A stretch of 64,000 nt of DNA, from the NCBI RefSeq assembly GCF_017329615.1, contig NZ_JAFMTW010000011.1:32324-96323 (forward strand). The letters are read 5' to 3'. The stretch comes from Alicyclobacillus suci. GTDB lineage: Bacteria > Bacillota > Bacilli > Alicyclobacillales > Alicyclobacillaceae. Position 1 is the stretch's first letter. Each line of letters opens with the position of its first letter. Position numbers and translations under genes: made by a program. The notes under the pieces were generated by a model. The model saw only the letters and a program-made list of their open reading frames with translations. It did no database searches and had not been told where the DNA came from. Shown here piece by piece: positions 44,630-54,246 of this stretch.

Positions 44630-47600
44630 GTGATACAACGTTATGCGAAGTTCCTATCAAAGTATCGAGTGGCAATTATTTTGATTTGGGTGGCCGCGAC
44701 CCTTTTCGCGATATTCACTTTGCCTAGTTTGAGCCAGGTGGTTGCAAAGCACGCGACGAGCGAACTTCCCAATTCTTCGGCCGTCGTTCAGGCTGGAAAG
44801 CTGCTCGATAAAATCAATCCAAAGCACACATCGAAAAGTTCTGCCGTGGTTGCCATCTACAATCCGCATGGCCTCACGTCTACACAGCGAAGTTATTTCC
44901 ACAACCAGTTGAACAGGCTCGAACGGCACGAGAAAAAGTATGGTGTGGTGGATGTACAGGGTGCGTCGAGTGGCGATAAAGGTGCTCAATCGATGTTTTA
45001 CAGCAAAGACGGAACCACGGAAATTGCGCTGGTTGATTTTAAGTACGCGACGGATTCGACACAGATTCAAACGTCCCTCCAGCAGGTACATAGTCTATTC
45101 GCTGCGCCGCCATCTGGTACGCATGTGTATTTGACGGGCGACGCGCCATTATCCGTTGACGCCACGACCATTTCCCAACATGGTGTGGATAAGACAATGG
45201 GTGTCACCGTGGTTTTGGTATTGGTGATTTTACTCGGCGTATTCCAATCGCTGCTCGCGCCGTTGGTGACTTTGCTCGCCATTGGTTTATCCTTCTTGCT
45301 GTCGTCGAGCGTCGTCGCCTGGTTGGCGACACACGGCTTACCCGTCAGCAGTTTTACGCAGACCTTCCTTGTCGCTGTCCTCTTTGGTGCAGGTACAGAT
45401 TACACCATCATCATGTTGAACCGTTACCGCGAGTCGTTGGCGATGTATGAAGATAGAATCGAGCGGCTCGAAGCGACATTGAGGTCTATCGGAAAGACGG
45501 TTCTCTTTAGTGGTACGACAGTGATGGTGTCGTTTGCAGTTTTATTTCTTGCGGACTTTGGATTGTACCGATCTGGCGTCGGCGTCGCGGTCGGCGTCCT
45601 GATTACGCTGCTTTGCTGCATCACGTTTGTTCCGGCCATTATGGATACATTTCAGAATAGACTCTTCTGGCCGCGCAAGATTCGCCCCGGGCAGGCACAC
45701 GGGAATTCGAAAGTTTGGCGGGCAACCGGCGGTCTTGCCATTCGTCGTCCTTGGTGGGTCGTCCTTTGTTTGGTGATTGTGCTGGTGCCGATTGCGCTAC
45801 AGTTTACCGACGCGCGTTCGTTTTCGCCGATGGATGATATTCCGTCGGCGCCTTCGGTCAAAGGATTTCACGTCGTGTCGCAGGCGTTTGGTGCCGGGCA
45901 TGTCCTGCCGATGAACGTCGTGATTCAAACGAAGAAAAATTTGCGTTCTCAATCTGGCCTTGCCACCATCAACAATATTTCGCAAGCCATCGCGGCGAAT
46001 CCTGCGGTGGATGAAGTGGAGAGTGCCACGCAACCGACGGGGACGGTTATCAAGCAGTTTCAATTGGTCAATCAAAATGCGGCCGCAGCAGGTGGCTTGG
46101 CGCAAGTGAACCAGGGCTTGTCAAAGTTGAAGACACAGTTGTCCACTGGCAGTCAATCGGTCGGTGCGGCTGTGACGTCCACGCAAAAACTTGCCACTGG
46201 GGCACATCAATTGTCGACGGGTGCTTTGAAACTCAATAGCGGTGTGCAAAGTGCGGCTGTGGGGAGTGAGCGTGTGGCCAAGGGTGCGCAACAGGTGGCT
46301 GCCGGCGCACAGGGGCTAAAGCGCGGTGCCACACAGTTTCAAATCGGGCTCAATCAGGTGAACAAGGGTTCGCTATCCCTCGCGGCCGGACTGCAGCAAG
46401 CGTCCGCTGGGGCGAGTCAACTGACAACGGGTACGGCGAAGTTACAATCTGGAAGTCAACAGGCGAGTGCGCTCACGCAACAACTGGCCAACGCGTTGGC
46501 AGCGTGGGGCAAGGCGCACCCAAATGAGACGACATCTCCGCAGTGGCAACAAATTGAGCAATTGATGCAAGCGAGCGAAGAAGCGACACAGTCTACTAGC
46601 ACAGGCGCTCAACAGGTCAATGTAGGTGCACAGAACTTGTCCAAGAACCTCCCAAGTTTGACACAAGGTGCGAAGCAACTCGTTTCGGCAAGCGAGAAGT
46701 TGTCGACCTCCTCGGCGGCCATCGCTTCGGGTGCGGGACAAGTGGCCAATGGCGCGACGAGGGTGGCCAGTGGCGCGACGTCTTTGCAGCAGGGGGTGAG
46801 TCGGCTTGCGGGCGGATTGGCTACATTGGCATCCGGCAGTCAACAATTGGCGAGTGGCGTCACACAGGTGCCTTCTTTGCTGCAGTCTGTCGCAACGGGC
46901 ATGGGGCAGGCAGCGCAAGCGACCACAACGCTCAAGGGCGGCGTGAGTGATGTCACCCATGTGTTGAACACGTCACAGCAAGCTAAAACAAAGGGAAGTG
47001 CTGGGTTTTACATTCCTGCATCAGCGCTGTCCAATCACCAAATTCAACAGGCGATGAATGCGTATATTTCGCCCGACGGGCATGTGGCAAATATCACTGT
47101 GATGTTGAAGTCGAACCCCTATTCGCTTCAGGCGATGAACGCGGTCTCGTCGATTCAAAGCGACGCGGCGGCTGCACTGCAACAGAGTCCAATTCACACA
47201 GGAACCATCATGAGTGCGGGGACGACGCCACAGCAAGCGGCGCTGAACCAAGTGTCGACAGCCGATTTCTTCCGAACCGTCGTGCTGATCTTATGCGCAA
47301 TTTTTATCTTGCTCGTGGTGATGTTGCGCTCTATCTTCACACCGCTGTACGTCATGGCCTCACTCGTGATGACATATCTGGTGACCATGGGCGTACTGCA
47401 ACTGACCTCGTCATTCATCTTGCATAAGTCCGGACTGAGTTGGTCGGTTCCGTTTTTCGTCTTTTTGCTCTTGGTCGCATTGGGGGTCGATTATTCAATT
47501 TTCCTCTTCTCGCGCTTTCAGGAGGAACTTCATTTGGGGATGGCCCCGAAACAGGCGATGTACCGTGCGATGGTTCAGATGGGCAATGTCATTTTCTCGG

Positions 47601-47806
47601 CGGCGTTGATTATGGCGGGCACGTTTGGCTCGATGGTGGCTTCTGGAGTGACATCGCTTATTGAAATCGGGATTGCGGTGGTCGTAGGTCTCTTTTTCTA
47701 CGCGTTTGTCCTGCTGGGATTTTTTGTACCTGCATTGGCCGCCATTGTAGACAATGCGCACCATTGGCCGTTTGGTCGTAGCCAGGAAAAGGGGGTTCAG
47801 GAATAG
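44630..47806 (+). CDS. MMPL/RND family exporter with a long heptad-repeat extracellular domain
   Basis: Proton-driven membrane exporter, substrate unknown (lipids, surfactants or drugs in relatives). 1058 residues. Two MMPL halves: an N-terminal anchor, a loop domain, five or six membrane segments (about 190-370) with GAGTDYTIIMLNRYRE, then a large loop, then the second membrane bundle (about 880-1045) with GVDYSIFLFSRFQEE. The large loop (about 490-810) is alanine-, glycine- and glutamine-rich with repeats such as QLSTGALKLNSG and QVAAGAQGLKRG, like the YhgE/Pip coiled coil. GTG 44630 has GGGAGG 10 bp upstream; ATG 44594, 12 codons earlier, is the alternative. Controlled by the palindromes just upstream. 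Confidence 0.88.
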   Translation: MIQRYAKFLSKYRVAIILIWVAATLFAIFTLPSLSQVVAKHATSELPNSSAVVQAGKLLDKINPKHTSKSSAVVAIYNPHGLTSTQRSYFHNQLNRLERHEKKYGVVDVQGASSGDKGAQSMFYSKDGTTEIALVDFKYATDSTQIQTSLQQVHSLFAAPPSGTHVYLTGDAPLSVDATTISQHGVDKTMGVTVVLVLVILLGVFQSLLAPLVTLLAIGLSFLLSSSVVAWLATHGLPVSSFTQTFLVAVLFGAGTDYTIIMLNRYRESLAMYEDRIERLEATLRSIGKTVLFSGTTVMVSFAVLFLADFGLYRSGVGVAVGVLITLLCCITFVPAIMDTFQNRLFWPRKIRPGQAHGNSKVWRATGGLAIRRPWWVVLCLVIVLVPIALQFTDARSFSPMDDIPSAPSVKGFHVVSQAFGAGHVLPMNVVIQTKKNLRSQSGLATINNISQAIAANPAVDEVESATQPTGTVIKQFQLVNQNAAAAGGLAQVNQGLSKLKTQLSTGSQSVGAAVTSTQKLATGAHQLSTGALKLNSGVQSAAVGSERVAKGAQQVAAGAQGLKRGATQFQIGLNQVNKGSLSLAAGLQQASAGASQLTTGTAKLQSGSQQASALTQQLANALAAWGKAHPNETTSPQWQQIEQLMQASEEATQSTSTGAQQVNVGAQNLSKNLPSLTQGAKQLVSASEKLSTSSAAIASGAGQVANGATRVASGATSLQQGVSRLAGGLATLASGSQQLASGVTQVPSLLQSVATGMGQAAQATTTLKGGVSDVTHVLNTSQQAKTKGSAGFYIPASALSNHQIQQAMNAYISPDGHVANITVMLKSNPYSLQAMNAVSSIQSDAAAALQQSPIHTGTIMSAGTTPQQAALNQVSTADFFRTVVLILCAIFILLVVMLRSIFTPLYVMASLVMTYLVTMGVLQLTSSFILHKSGLSWSVPFFVFLLLVALGVDYSIFLFSRFQEELHLGMAPKQAMYRAMVQMGNVIFSAALIMAGTFGSMVASGVTSLIEIGIAVVVGLFFYAFVLLGFFVPALAAIVDNAHHWPFGRSQEKGVQE

Positions 47807-47920
47807 GAAACGCTTGTTGGTGGATGAAGGTAACTTCTTCTTCATGTCGAATACTCCTTGTAACGATGTCGCCATCATTTGAGCATCATCGACAAGCGCG
47901 ATATAGCAGGAGGATATGAT

Positions 47921-48793
47921 ATGGAAGAAAATCTAGGCGAGGTTGCAAAGACCGTTCAGCTACATCCATCGATTGAAACGCTTGTGCGTTTAGCACCTCT
48001 TCTGGGAGAGATTTTCCCAGACGATGTCACCATCGGTGTGTGTGATGTAGATACGCTTTGGGCGACCGTTCCGGGAAAGACGTTCTCTCTCGGATTAAAT
48101 CCAGGATACAAATTGGTTCCTGGAGATGGGATGTACGAGGCGGTGCACTACGGCAAACCGACGAAGACGCTCGTTCCCAAAGAGGTCTTTGGTGTACCTA
48201 TCCTGGCATGTTCGATTCCAGTGCACGATATAGAAGGGAACGTCATTGGCGCAATCGGAGCCGGGGCTAGCATGGAGCGGTATGATTATTTGTCTTCTCT
48301 AGCCACCACTTTGTCGTCTTCGATTGAACAAATTAGCGCAACGATTGAAGAACTTGCTGGCTCTGTGAATATTTTATCGGATAATATGACCGATATCTTT
48401 ACGCAATCGAGTGAGGTGCTCGATAGTATTCAGGAGATCCAAAAAATCTCGAACACGGTGAGGCAGATATCCGACAGTACCAAAGTGCTTGGCCTGAACG
48501 CGTCGATTGAAGCGGCGAGGTCAGGTGAGTATGGGAAAGGGTTTGCTGTCATCGCGCAGGAAGTGCGAAAATTAGCGACGGATGCCAAAAACCAGACAGA
48601 CGGCATTACACAGTCCGTACACGATATCGAGCAGTTAATTCGTAAGTTGTCGGAATCTATATCCACGGTAAACCAAGAGACAGAAAATCAGTCAGCAGCC
48701 ACGCAACAGTTTGCCGCAACGATGCAGGAACTAGCGCAGAACGCAGCTGATTTAGCAAAGTACGCCGAGGGTATTGTGTCGGGGGAACAATGA
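47921..48793 (+). CDS. Soluble methyl-accepting chemotaxis-like protein (YfmS type)
   Basis: 290 residues, no membrane segment. The N-terminal half (about 15-130) is a PAS/Cache-like sensor: [46 protein letters not shown]. The C-terminal half is a short MCP signalling domain, with the hairpin tip near [38 protein letters not shown]. It resembles B. subtilis YfmS, a putative soluble receptor. The signal is unknown. ATG 47921 follows AGGAGG. A TGTCGAA heptamer lies at 47845. A strong terminator follows, so it is a single-gene unit. Confidence 0.86.
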   Translation: MEENLGEVAKTVQLHPSIETLVRLAPLLGEIFPDDVTIGVCDVDTLWATVPGKTFSLGLNPGYKLVPGDGMYEAVHYGKPTKTLVPKEVFGVPILACSIPVHDIEGNVIGAIGAGASMERYDYLSSLATTLSSSIEQISATIEELAGSVNILSDNMTDIFTQSSEVLDSIQEIQKISNTVRQISDSTKVLGLNASIEAARSGEYGKGFAVIAQEVRKLATDAKNQTDGITQSVHDIEQLIRKLSESISTVNQETENQSAATQQFAATMQELAQNAADLAKYAEGIVSGEQ

Positions 48794-48811
48794 TGTAAAG
48801 TATCGTGTTCT

Positions 48812-48860
48812 GCGCTCCAATGGCCGAGCGGATGTATCGTCTCGGCCATTGGAGCGCTTT
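48812..48860 (+). terminator. Terminator after the chemoreceptor-like gene
   Basis: A perfect 17-bp inverted repeat, GCGCTCCAATGGCCGAG (48812-48828) with CTCGGCCATTGGAGCGC (48841-48857), loop of 12 nt, followed by TTTG. It may serve both this gene and the convergent one. Confidence 0.82.
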
Positions 48861-48907
48861 GTCATCACTTCATTGCGTCGCGATGTATGGATAGCTACCT
48901 TCGGTTG

Positions 48908-49354
48908 TTAACTACCCAAAGCGGATAGCTCTTGTCCGATACCTTGCCAAGCGGATTGCATGAGCGTAAAATCGTTGCTTTTTGCATATTGGACGGCGGA
49001 TAGAAGGTTATCGTGAATTTCTGACCATTCAATCGCGTCTGCACTGCTGTCATTCGCTTTTGGCGCAGTCCTGGAATAATATTTCTGGAATGCTTCAATG
49101 GTCAGTTTTTCCGATTCACTTTCGGACAGCTGGGATGACACGATTTCATTGCTTAATTGTTGCAGGGCCAGTTCAGTCGATTGTCGAGACGAGACAGAAG
49201 TCTTCGTCACAGCGGAGGGATAGTTTGTTCCGCTTGTTGTTGGGTGTTTCTTGTCGTACATTAAGACGACGATGATGGCAATGACACTCGCGATTCCATA
49301 TGCAATGAACAGATATTTAAATGACGCTTTGTTGATTTTTCTGCGTTGACTCAC
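48908..49354 (-). CDS. Membrane-anchored protein of unknown function
   Basis: 148 residues: basic cytoplasmic start (SQRRKINKASFK), one membrane anchor (YLFIAYGIASVIAIIVVLMYD), a serine/threonine-rich linker and an extracytoplasmic helical domain with WSEIHDNLLSAVQYAKSNDFTLMQSAW. No family recognised. GTG 49354 is supported by AGGAAGGTG 6 bp upstream on the reverse strand; the frame is open 111 bp further upstream without a good site. Monocistronic, facing the chemoreceptor-like gene. Confidence 0.65.
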   Translation of the reverse strand: MSQRRKINKASFKYLFIAYGIASVIAIIVVLMYDKKHPTTSGTNYPSAVTKTSVSSRQSTELALQQLSNEIVSSQLSESESEKLTIEAFQKYYSRTAPKANDSSADAIEWSEIHDNLLSAVQYAKSNDFTLMQSAWQGIGQELSALGS

Positions 49355-49563
49355 TGGTCTCACCTTCCTTACACATTTTCGCCTAAAAAACTTCCATGGC
49401 ACAGTGAAAACCCGGTTTTTTTGTGAACAAAATAGCACTTCATTTTTCTGGATGGCCAATATCATAGCCTATTTCGCTACAACACCAGAATTTTCGCGAG
49501 AAAAGGTCGCATGTTTCTGTGTGCGTGCATATGAATGATTAAAAGTTGTGCAAGGGAAACAAT

Positions 49564-49579
49564 TTTAGTGTACACTAAA
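49564..49579 (+). promoter_or_regulatory. Palindromic operator upstream of mntH (probable MntR/DtxR-type site)
   Basis: A perfect 16-bp palindrome, TTTAGTGTACACTAAA. TTGTGC (49546-49551) upstream and TACACT (49571-49576) inside it could be -35 and -10 boxes, spacer 19. Its TTTAG...CTAAA ends resemble sites of DtxR-family metal regulators, and mntH is the classic MntR target. About 170 bp of leader follows. Confidence 0.6.
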
Positions 49580-49751
49580 TATCAGAGTTATTTTTTGTAG
49601 GGGAAGATGACCCATCACACGTCGCAGCGGATGTCATGCGCTCAAAAAGTTTCCCTAAGCTAAAAAAATGGCGTATGGCTAATGTGTGTTGGGATGTCAT
49701 ATATGCCGTGTCAATCGTAAATGTCCGTCGTGGAAAGGGTGTGTATTTCTC

Positions 49752-51056
49752 GTGACTATGCCGTCAAGTCATTTGGAAGAGAGCAAAACCGTGCTCGCTG
49801 CACGAGCCGCTATGAGCAATGACCGAAAAGGTATCCGTGCGCTCATTCCGTTTCTTGGGCCCGCCTTCGTCGCATCTATCGCCTATGTGGACCCAGGAAA
49901 CTTTGCGACGAATATCCAAAGCGGGTCAGAGTTTGGGTACAAACTGCTATGGGTCGTGGTGCTGGCAAACCTGATGGCGATGTTGATTCAAAACTTGTCG
50001 GCGAAATTGGGGATTGCTACTGGGAAGAGCCTCCCAGAGATGATTCGAGCATATTGCCCACGCTGGTTGTCCTATGTGATGTGGGGATTTTCCGAAGTGG
50101 CCGCTATGGGGACGGACCTCGCGGAGTTTTTAGGAGCGACGCTCGGCTTAAATCTGTTGTTTCACATCCCGATGGTCATCGGGATGGTGTTGACCGGCAT
50201 TGCAACCTATTTAATCCTGGCGCTTGACCGATTTGGCTTTCGCCCGCTGGAGAAGTTCATCACGGCGTTTGTCGTCCTCATCGCGCTTTGCTATATCGTT
50301 GAAACGGTCATGTCTCGGCCACAGTTTGGGCAAATTGTGCACCACAGCGTGGTGCCTTGGTTAGGTAACAACGATGCAGTGTTGTTGGCGGTTGGGGTGA
50401 TTGGGGCGACGGTCATGCCGCATGCCGTTTACCTGCACTCTGGATTGACGCAAAATCGCGTGGTGCCAAGAAACGATGAGGAGAAGCGCAAGATTGGGCG
50501 GTTTAACACGCGGGAGGTCATTATCGCCCTGACCCTTGCAGGTTTTGTCAATTTGTCAATGATGTACATGTCCGCCTCTGTGTTTCACGGGACGGGGCAT
50601 ACGCAAATTGCAGATATCTCCACGGCTTATCAGACGCTGACACCACTTCTCGGTTCTGCTTCAGCGGCGGTCTTTCTCGTCTCGTTGCTGGCGTCGGGGA
50701 TTTCGAGTTCGGCGGTAGGCACGATGGCGGGGCAGGTTATTATGCAGGGCTTTGTCGGCTTCACGATTCCGCTGTGGATACGCCGCGTCGGTACGATGAT
50801 TCCGCCAGCAGTAATTATTATGCTGGGCGTGAATTCCACGCAGGCGCTTGTCATCAGTCAGGTCATTTTGAGCCTCGTGCTCCCGATTCCTGTAATCGCA
50901 CTCGTGTATTTCACGAGGCGTCGAGACATTATGGGCGTGCTCGTCAATAAGCCGATTGTCACTGTTTTAGCAGTCATTAGCACCGTGATTATTGTGGTTC
51001 TCAATTTAGGGCTATTGTATCTGACCTTTGGCGGATCTATCCCGGGTCTCAGCTGA
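49752..51056 (+). CDS. mntH: NRAMP family Mn2+ transporter MntH
   Basis: Proton-coupled importer of Mn2+ (and Fe2+). 434 residues with eleven membrane segments. The metal-binding motif of helix 1 is DPGN in AYVDPGNFATN; the helix 6 motif is MPHAVYLHSG. Both are intact. GTG 49752 follows GGAAAGGG; ATG 49758 is close, and the frame is open 66 bp upstream with cysteine-rich residues unlike the family. Regulated probably by a manganese-sensing repressor at the palindrome 49564-49579. A strong bidirectional terminator lies downstream. Confidence 0.94.
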   Translation: MTMPSSHLEESKTVLAARAAMSNDRKGIRALIPFLGPAFVASIAYVDPGNFATNIQSGSEFGYKLLWVVVLANLMAMLIQNLSAKLGIATGKSLPEMIRAYCPRWLSYVMWGFSEVAAMGTDLAEFLGATLGLNLLFHIPMVIGMVLTGIATYLILALDRFGFRPLEKFITAFVVLIALCYIVETVMSRPQFGQIVHHSVVPWLGNNDAVLLAVGVIGATVMPHAVYLHSGLTQNRVVPRNDEEKRKIGRFNTREVIIALTLAGFVNLSMMYMSASVFHGTGHTQIADISTAYQTLTPLLGSASAAVFLVSLLASGISSSAVGTMAGQVIMQGFVGFTIPLWIRRVGTMIPPAVIIMLGVNSTQALVISQVILSLVLPIPVIALVYFTRRRDIMGVLVNKPIVTVLAVISTVIIVVLNLGLLYLTFGGSIPGLS

Positions 51057-51131
51057 GCGAACGGTTGACGCCACACGCGTTTGTCGGTTTGAAAGGCGAC
51101 TGCAGGCGTGACCCAAAGGGGGGTGTAAGTT

Positions 51132-51248
51132 GTGGAATATTTAGTTGGGTCGGTGACAGTCGGTGCGCTCTTAGTCACTCGGCATGTTGTGCGGTCTCAT
51201 GTATTTCGCCATTCAGCAGAGCGGCCAAGGCGTCGTCGGGATGGATAA
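51132..51248 (+). CDS. Possible 38-residue peptide with hydrophobic N-terminus
   Basis: GTG 51132 follows a GGGGGGTG ribosome binding site. The product begins MEYLVGSVTVGALLVTRHVV and ends in a strongly basic stretch, SAERPRRRRDG, so one short membrane or amphipathic helix plus a basic tail. The stop sits at the edge of the downstream terminator, which suits a real last cistron of the mntH transcript. No family is known to me. Confidence 0.4.
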   Translation: MEYLVGSVTVGALLVTRHVVRSHVFRHSAERPRRRRDG

Positions 51249-51310
51249 AAAGAGGCCTTTTGCACAAAAGAAGGGCGGCCACCCTTCTTCCGTGCAAAGG
51301 CCTCTTTTTT
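51247..51310. terminator. Nested bidirectional terminator between mntH and gdhA
   Basis: AAAAAGAGGCCTTTTGCAC (51247-51265) pairs with GTGCAAAGGCCTCTTTTTT (51292-51310), and a second hairpin, GAAGGG with CCCTTC, fills the loop. A runs and T runs on both sides let it stop transcription from both convergent genes. Confidence 0.88.
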
Positions 51311-51390
51311 ATTGAATGCGCAAACTGACATTCTGTGCGCCCGGGTCGGTCATGTGGCATCTGTCTTTCAGTTGCCGAAATGGTCGCTTG

Positions 51391-52683
51391 TCAGACCCAA
51401 CCGCGCCAACGCATCGCTTCCGCAAACGGGCGGATACCGACCATGTAAGCCGCTAAACGCGGGCCCACCTGATAGCGCTCGGACGTTTCGAGGATGTTGT
51501 GCACGGATTTTACCATCATTTGTTCCAGGCGGTGGTTGACTTCTTCTTCCGTCCAGTAGAAGCCTTGGTTGTTCTGCACCCACTCAAAGTAGGAGACGGT
51601 GACGCCGCCGGCGTTTGCCAGCACGTCCGGAACGACCAGCACGCCGCGCTCGTTCAAAATGTCGTCCGCAGCCGGTGTCGTTGGGCCGTTCGCCGCTTCG
51701 ATAATAATGGATGCCTGGATATCGGCGGCATTGTCCTGGTGAATTTGATTCTCCAGCGCCGCAGGAATCAAAACGTCGCATGGAAGCTTCAGGAATTCCT
51801 CATTAGACATGGTGTTCTGGTATGCCGTTGTGACCATGCCGAACGAGTCCTTCTGGTCGATGAGTTGTTCGATGTTCAGGCCGTTTTCGTCGTAGAGGCC
51901 GCCGTTTGCGTCACTGATACCCGTAACGTTGACGCCCCATTGGTGGAGAATCAGAGCGACATTGCTACCGACGTTGCCGAATCCTTGAACATTTACGCGA
52001 AGATTATGGATGTCTTTGCCCAGGCGCGTTGCCGCTTCGCGCATGGCGATGCAGACGCCGAGCGCTGTCGCTTGGTTACGCCCTTCCGATCCCCCGAGCA
52101 CCAGTGGCTTCCCGGTGATGAAGCCAGGGGAGTCATGTTCGCGAATGTGACTGTACTCGTCGTACATCCAGGCCATGATTTGCGGGTTGGTATAGACGTC
52201 TGGCGCCGGAATGTCCTTAGTTGGACCGACAATTTGGCTAACGGCGCGGACATAACCGCGGGCCAGGCGTTCTTGTTCGCCCATCGACATCACGCGCGGG
52301 TCACAAATGATGCCGCCTTTTGCTCCGCCGTACGGGAGATTAAAGATACCGCACTTCAAACTCATCCAAATTGAGAGTGCCTTTACTTCATCCAAGGTGA
52401 CATCTGGATGAAAGCGGATACCGCCCTTGGTTGGTCCAATGGCGTCGTTATGCTGTGCCCGGTAACCTGTGAATACCTCGGTATGTCCGTCGTCCATTTT
52501 GACGGGGATGCGAACGGTGAGCACGCGAACCGGTTCCGACAAGAGGTGGTAAATCGTCTCTTCGTAACCCAGTCTCGATAGTGCGTCACGCACCGAAGCT
52601 TGCGTGTTGACTAACACGTTGTCGCCGGGTGCTGGCATGTTGGCACCAGCGATGAGTCGTTTGTTAGTGGCTTTGGTTGACAC
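51391..52683 (-). CDS. gdhA: Glutamate dehydrogenase
   Basis: Interconverts glutamate and 2-oxoglutarate plus ammonia with NAD(P). 430 residues. The substrate region GGAKGGI with its lysines ([15 protein letters not shown] and [12 protein letters not shown]), the catalytic aspartate in [10 protein letters not shown], the nucleotide fold [12 protein letters not shown] and [12 protein letters not shown] are all intact. It resembles the RocG/GudB group of Bacilli, usually NAD-dependent and catabolic; coenzyme use cannot be settled by eye. GTG start at 52683. A palindrome upstream (52712-52727) may be its operator. Confidence 0.95.
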   Translation of the reverse strand: MSTKATNKRLIAGANMPAPGDNVLVNTQASVRDALSRLGYEETIYHLLSEPVRVLTVRIPVKMDDGHTEVFTGYRAQHNDAIGPTKGGIRFHPDVTLDEVKALSIWMSLKCGIFNLPYGGAKGGIICDPRVMSMGEQERLARGYVRAVSQIVGPTKDIPAPDVYTNPQIMAWMYDEYSHIREHDSPGFITGKPLVLGGSEGRNQATALGVCIAMREAATRLGKDIHNLRVNVQGFGNVGSNVALILHQWGVNVTGISDANGGLYDENGLNIEQLIDQKDSFGMVTTAYQNTMSNEEFLKLPCDVLIPAALENQIHQDNAADIQASIIIEAANGPTTPAADDILNERGVLVVPDVLANAGGVTVSYFEWVQNNQGFYWTEEEVNHRLEQMMVKSVHNILETSERYQVGPRLAAYMVGIRPFAEAMRWRGWV

Positions 52684-52711
52684 GGCGAAACGCCCCTCTC
52701 AAGTATGTACA

Positions 52712-52727
52712 GGTTGTGTAAACAACC
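52712..52727. promoter_or_regulatory. Inverted repeat upstream of gdhA
   Basis: GGTTGT-GTAA-ACAACC lies 29 bp before the reverse-strand gdhA start and 82 bp before the forward DUF2254-like gene. Possible operator; no factor named. Confidence 0.35.
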
Positions 52728-52808
52728 GTAAAACCTCACATCACCGTTTTATCATAAACCACTTGGGGAACGATGAAAAGTGCAGTACACCAACGGGGAG
52801 ATGACGAC

Positions 52809-54245
52809 ATGTCGATGGGAATTCGCGGGCAAAGTTATGCCAAACATGTTCGTCAAGTGACGTCCTCCTGGGTGTTTTACTTACTGGTAGCGGCGTTTGT
52901 CGTCGGACTCGTGTTCGTTCATCCACCGCTCATTTTCCAAGGCGATACGGATACCGCCCGCAACTATTTGAATACGATTGTCTCGTCCTTATCTACTATT
53001 CTCGCCCTTTGCATTTCGATTATTCTCGTGGCGATTCAGATGACGGCGGGGAACTATACGCACCGAGTACTCGATTTTTTTGTTCGACTTCCGTACAACG
53101 CATCGCTGTTTTTGGTATTCCTCATCACCATTATGCACAGCTTTTTGTTGATGGCGAAGATTCGGGAACCTGAGCGGGATCCCCTGACGCTGCCACTGCA
53201 GTCGGAAATGAGCGCCGATTTGATTCTCGTCTTTATTTGTTTTTTGAGTTTGTTGTTGTACATGTACGCCGTCGTGCAGCTGCTCAAACCCGAGCGCATC
53301 ATTCAATTGATTTTGCGCGAGTATGACACCGCGGTTCGTGCATCGCGTTGGCTGTCGGCGCTGGAGAACGTCGAGCAAATTTGCGATATTGTCAAGCGTG
53401 CCGCCTCGGTCAACGACTCGTTGACCGGTACTTATGGTCTCACAAAAATGCAGGAGATTGCGGCGAAGCTCCCCGTACCTGTGAGGGAAGGCGAAGAAGT
53501 TCTCGCTGTACACAGGTCGTTTCTCAACCAATGGGGCGAGATTGTCGGCGTTACGGTGAAAGAAAAGGAGACGGGCATCACGTACGTGGCCCTGGATGCG
53601 CTGTACGAGCAAGGGTGTTTGTACTTGGAGAGCCGTTCGTACGTGCCTGCTCAGGAAGTCGTACAAATGTATCGCAACATCGTGTTTAGCCATTTATTGC
53701 CGGAGGGGCAGGAATATTACGCGGAAACGGTGGCTTTGCGCCTGTACAGACTGGCGGCTATCGCGGTTCAGTCGACGGAACGCGGGCAGCAGTTCGCCGT
53801 GCGTACATGGGAAGTGATTTTAGCCTGTGGGGAGAACTGTTTCCGTTTGGGCAAGGGGTATCCGACGCTGTTCGCCGGTTTTTTGATGGTGGACGAGATT
53901 TGTACGCTGTTCGAGGGCGTTTGCGATACGGCGTTTTACGAGCGCGCGCTCCTCACGTACTTTTCGCTGTGGAAGGCGTTTGCGGCTGTTGCCGACCGAA
54001 AAGATGTGGCAGCGTGGGCGCGTTGGTGGTCCCAACAGCAGTGGCCCGATGCGTTGCGCCAACACGGGCGCGCACTCGCCATGGCCTTGGCCAAGCACCA
54101 GGGACGCCAAGAGCTGGTTGTGACTTTGCGCTATCTGTTGCCAGAGACAGCCGATGCGCCTGCAGACGAAACGGCCCTCCAAACGATTTGGTCGACTCTG
54201 TTCGATGGCATACCGTTTGCCACAAACGGTATGCCAAAAGTCTGA
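52809..54245 (+). CDS. DUF2254-like membrane protein
   Basis: 478 residues. Four membrane segments in the first 170 residues (SSWVFYLLVAAFVVGLVFVH, SLSTILALCISIILVAIQM, LFLVFLITIMHSFLL, LILVFICFLSLLLYMYAVV), with the DUF2254-type stretch SSTRVLxx-like RVLDFFVRLPYNASLF between. A large soluble domain follows, rich in helices, of unknown function. ATG 52809 has GGGGAG 8 bp upstream; an ATG at 52773 is less likely. The gene ends 1 bp before the stop of convergent rqcH, and its last codons form a perfect hairpin. Confidence 0.7.
   Translation: MSMGIRGQSYAKHVRQVTSSWVFYLLVAAFVVGLVFVHPPLIFQGDTDTARNYLNTIVSSLSTILALCISIILVAIQMTAGNYTHRVLDFFVRLPYNASLFLVFLITIMHSFLLMAKIREPERDPLTLPLQSEMSADLILVFICFLSLLLYMYAVVQLLKPERIIQLILREYDTAVRASRWLSALENVEQICDIVKRAASVNDSLTGTYGLTKMQEIAAKLPVPVREGEEVLAVHRSFLNQWGEIVGVTVKEKETGITYVALDALYEQGCLYLESRSYVPAQEVVQMYRNIVFSHLLPEGQEYYAETVALRLYRLAAIAVQSTERGQQFAVRTWEVILACGENCFRLGKGYPTLFAGFLMVDEICTLFEGVCDTAFYERALLTYFSLWKAFAAVADRKDVAAWARWWSQQQWPDALRQHGRALAMALAKHQGRQELVVTLRYLLPETADAPADETALQTIWSTLFDGIPFATNGMPKV
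54207..54235. terminator. Coding-sequence hairpin at a convergent gene junction
   Basis: GGCATACCGTTTG (54207-54219) pairs perfectly with CAAACGGTATGCC (54223-54235), a 13-bp stem with a 3-nt loop, inside the last codons of the DUF2254-like gene and 12 bp from the rqcH stop. It is likely a shared terminator fitted into coding sequence, although the T run is short. Confidence 0.55.
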
Positions 54246-54246
54246 T

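Noticed and set aside
49580..49751. yybP-ykoY manganese riboswitch in the mntH leader
   Set aside because: A GGGGAAGAT stretch recalls its first conserved strand, but the second conserved strand and the stem arrangement are not seen.
51499..52374. 291-codon forward frame opposite gdhA
   Set aside because: Antisense to an intact glutamate dehydrogenase; no domain, no ribosome binding site.
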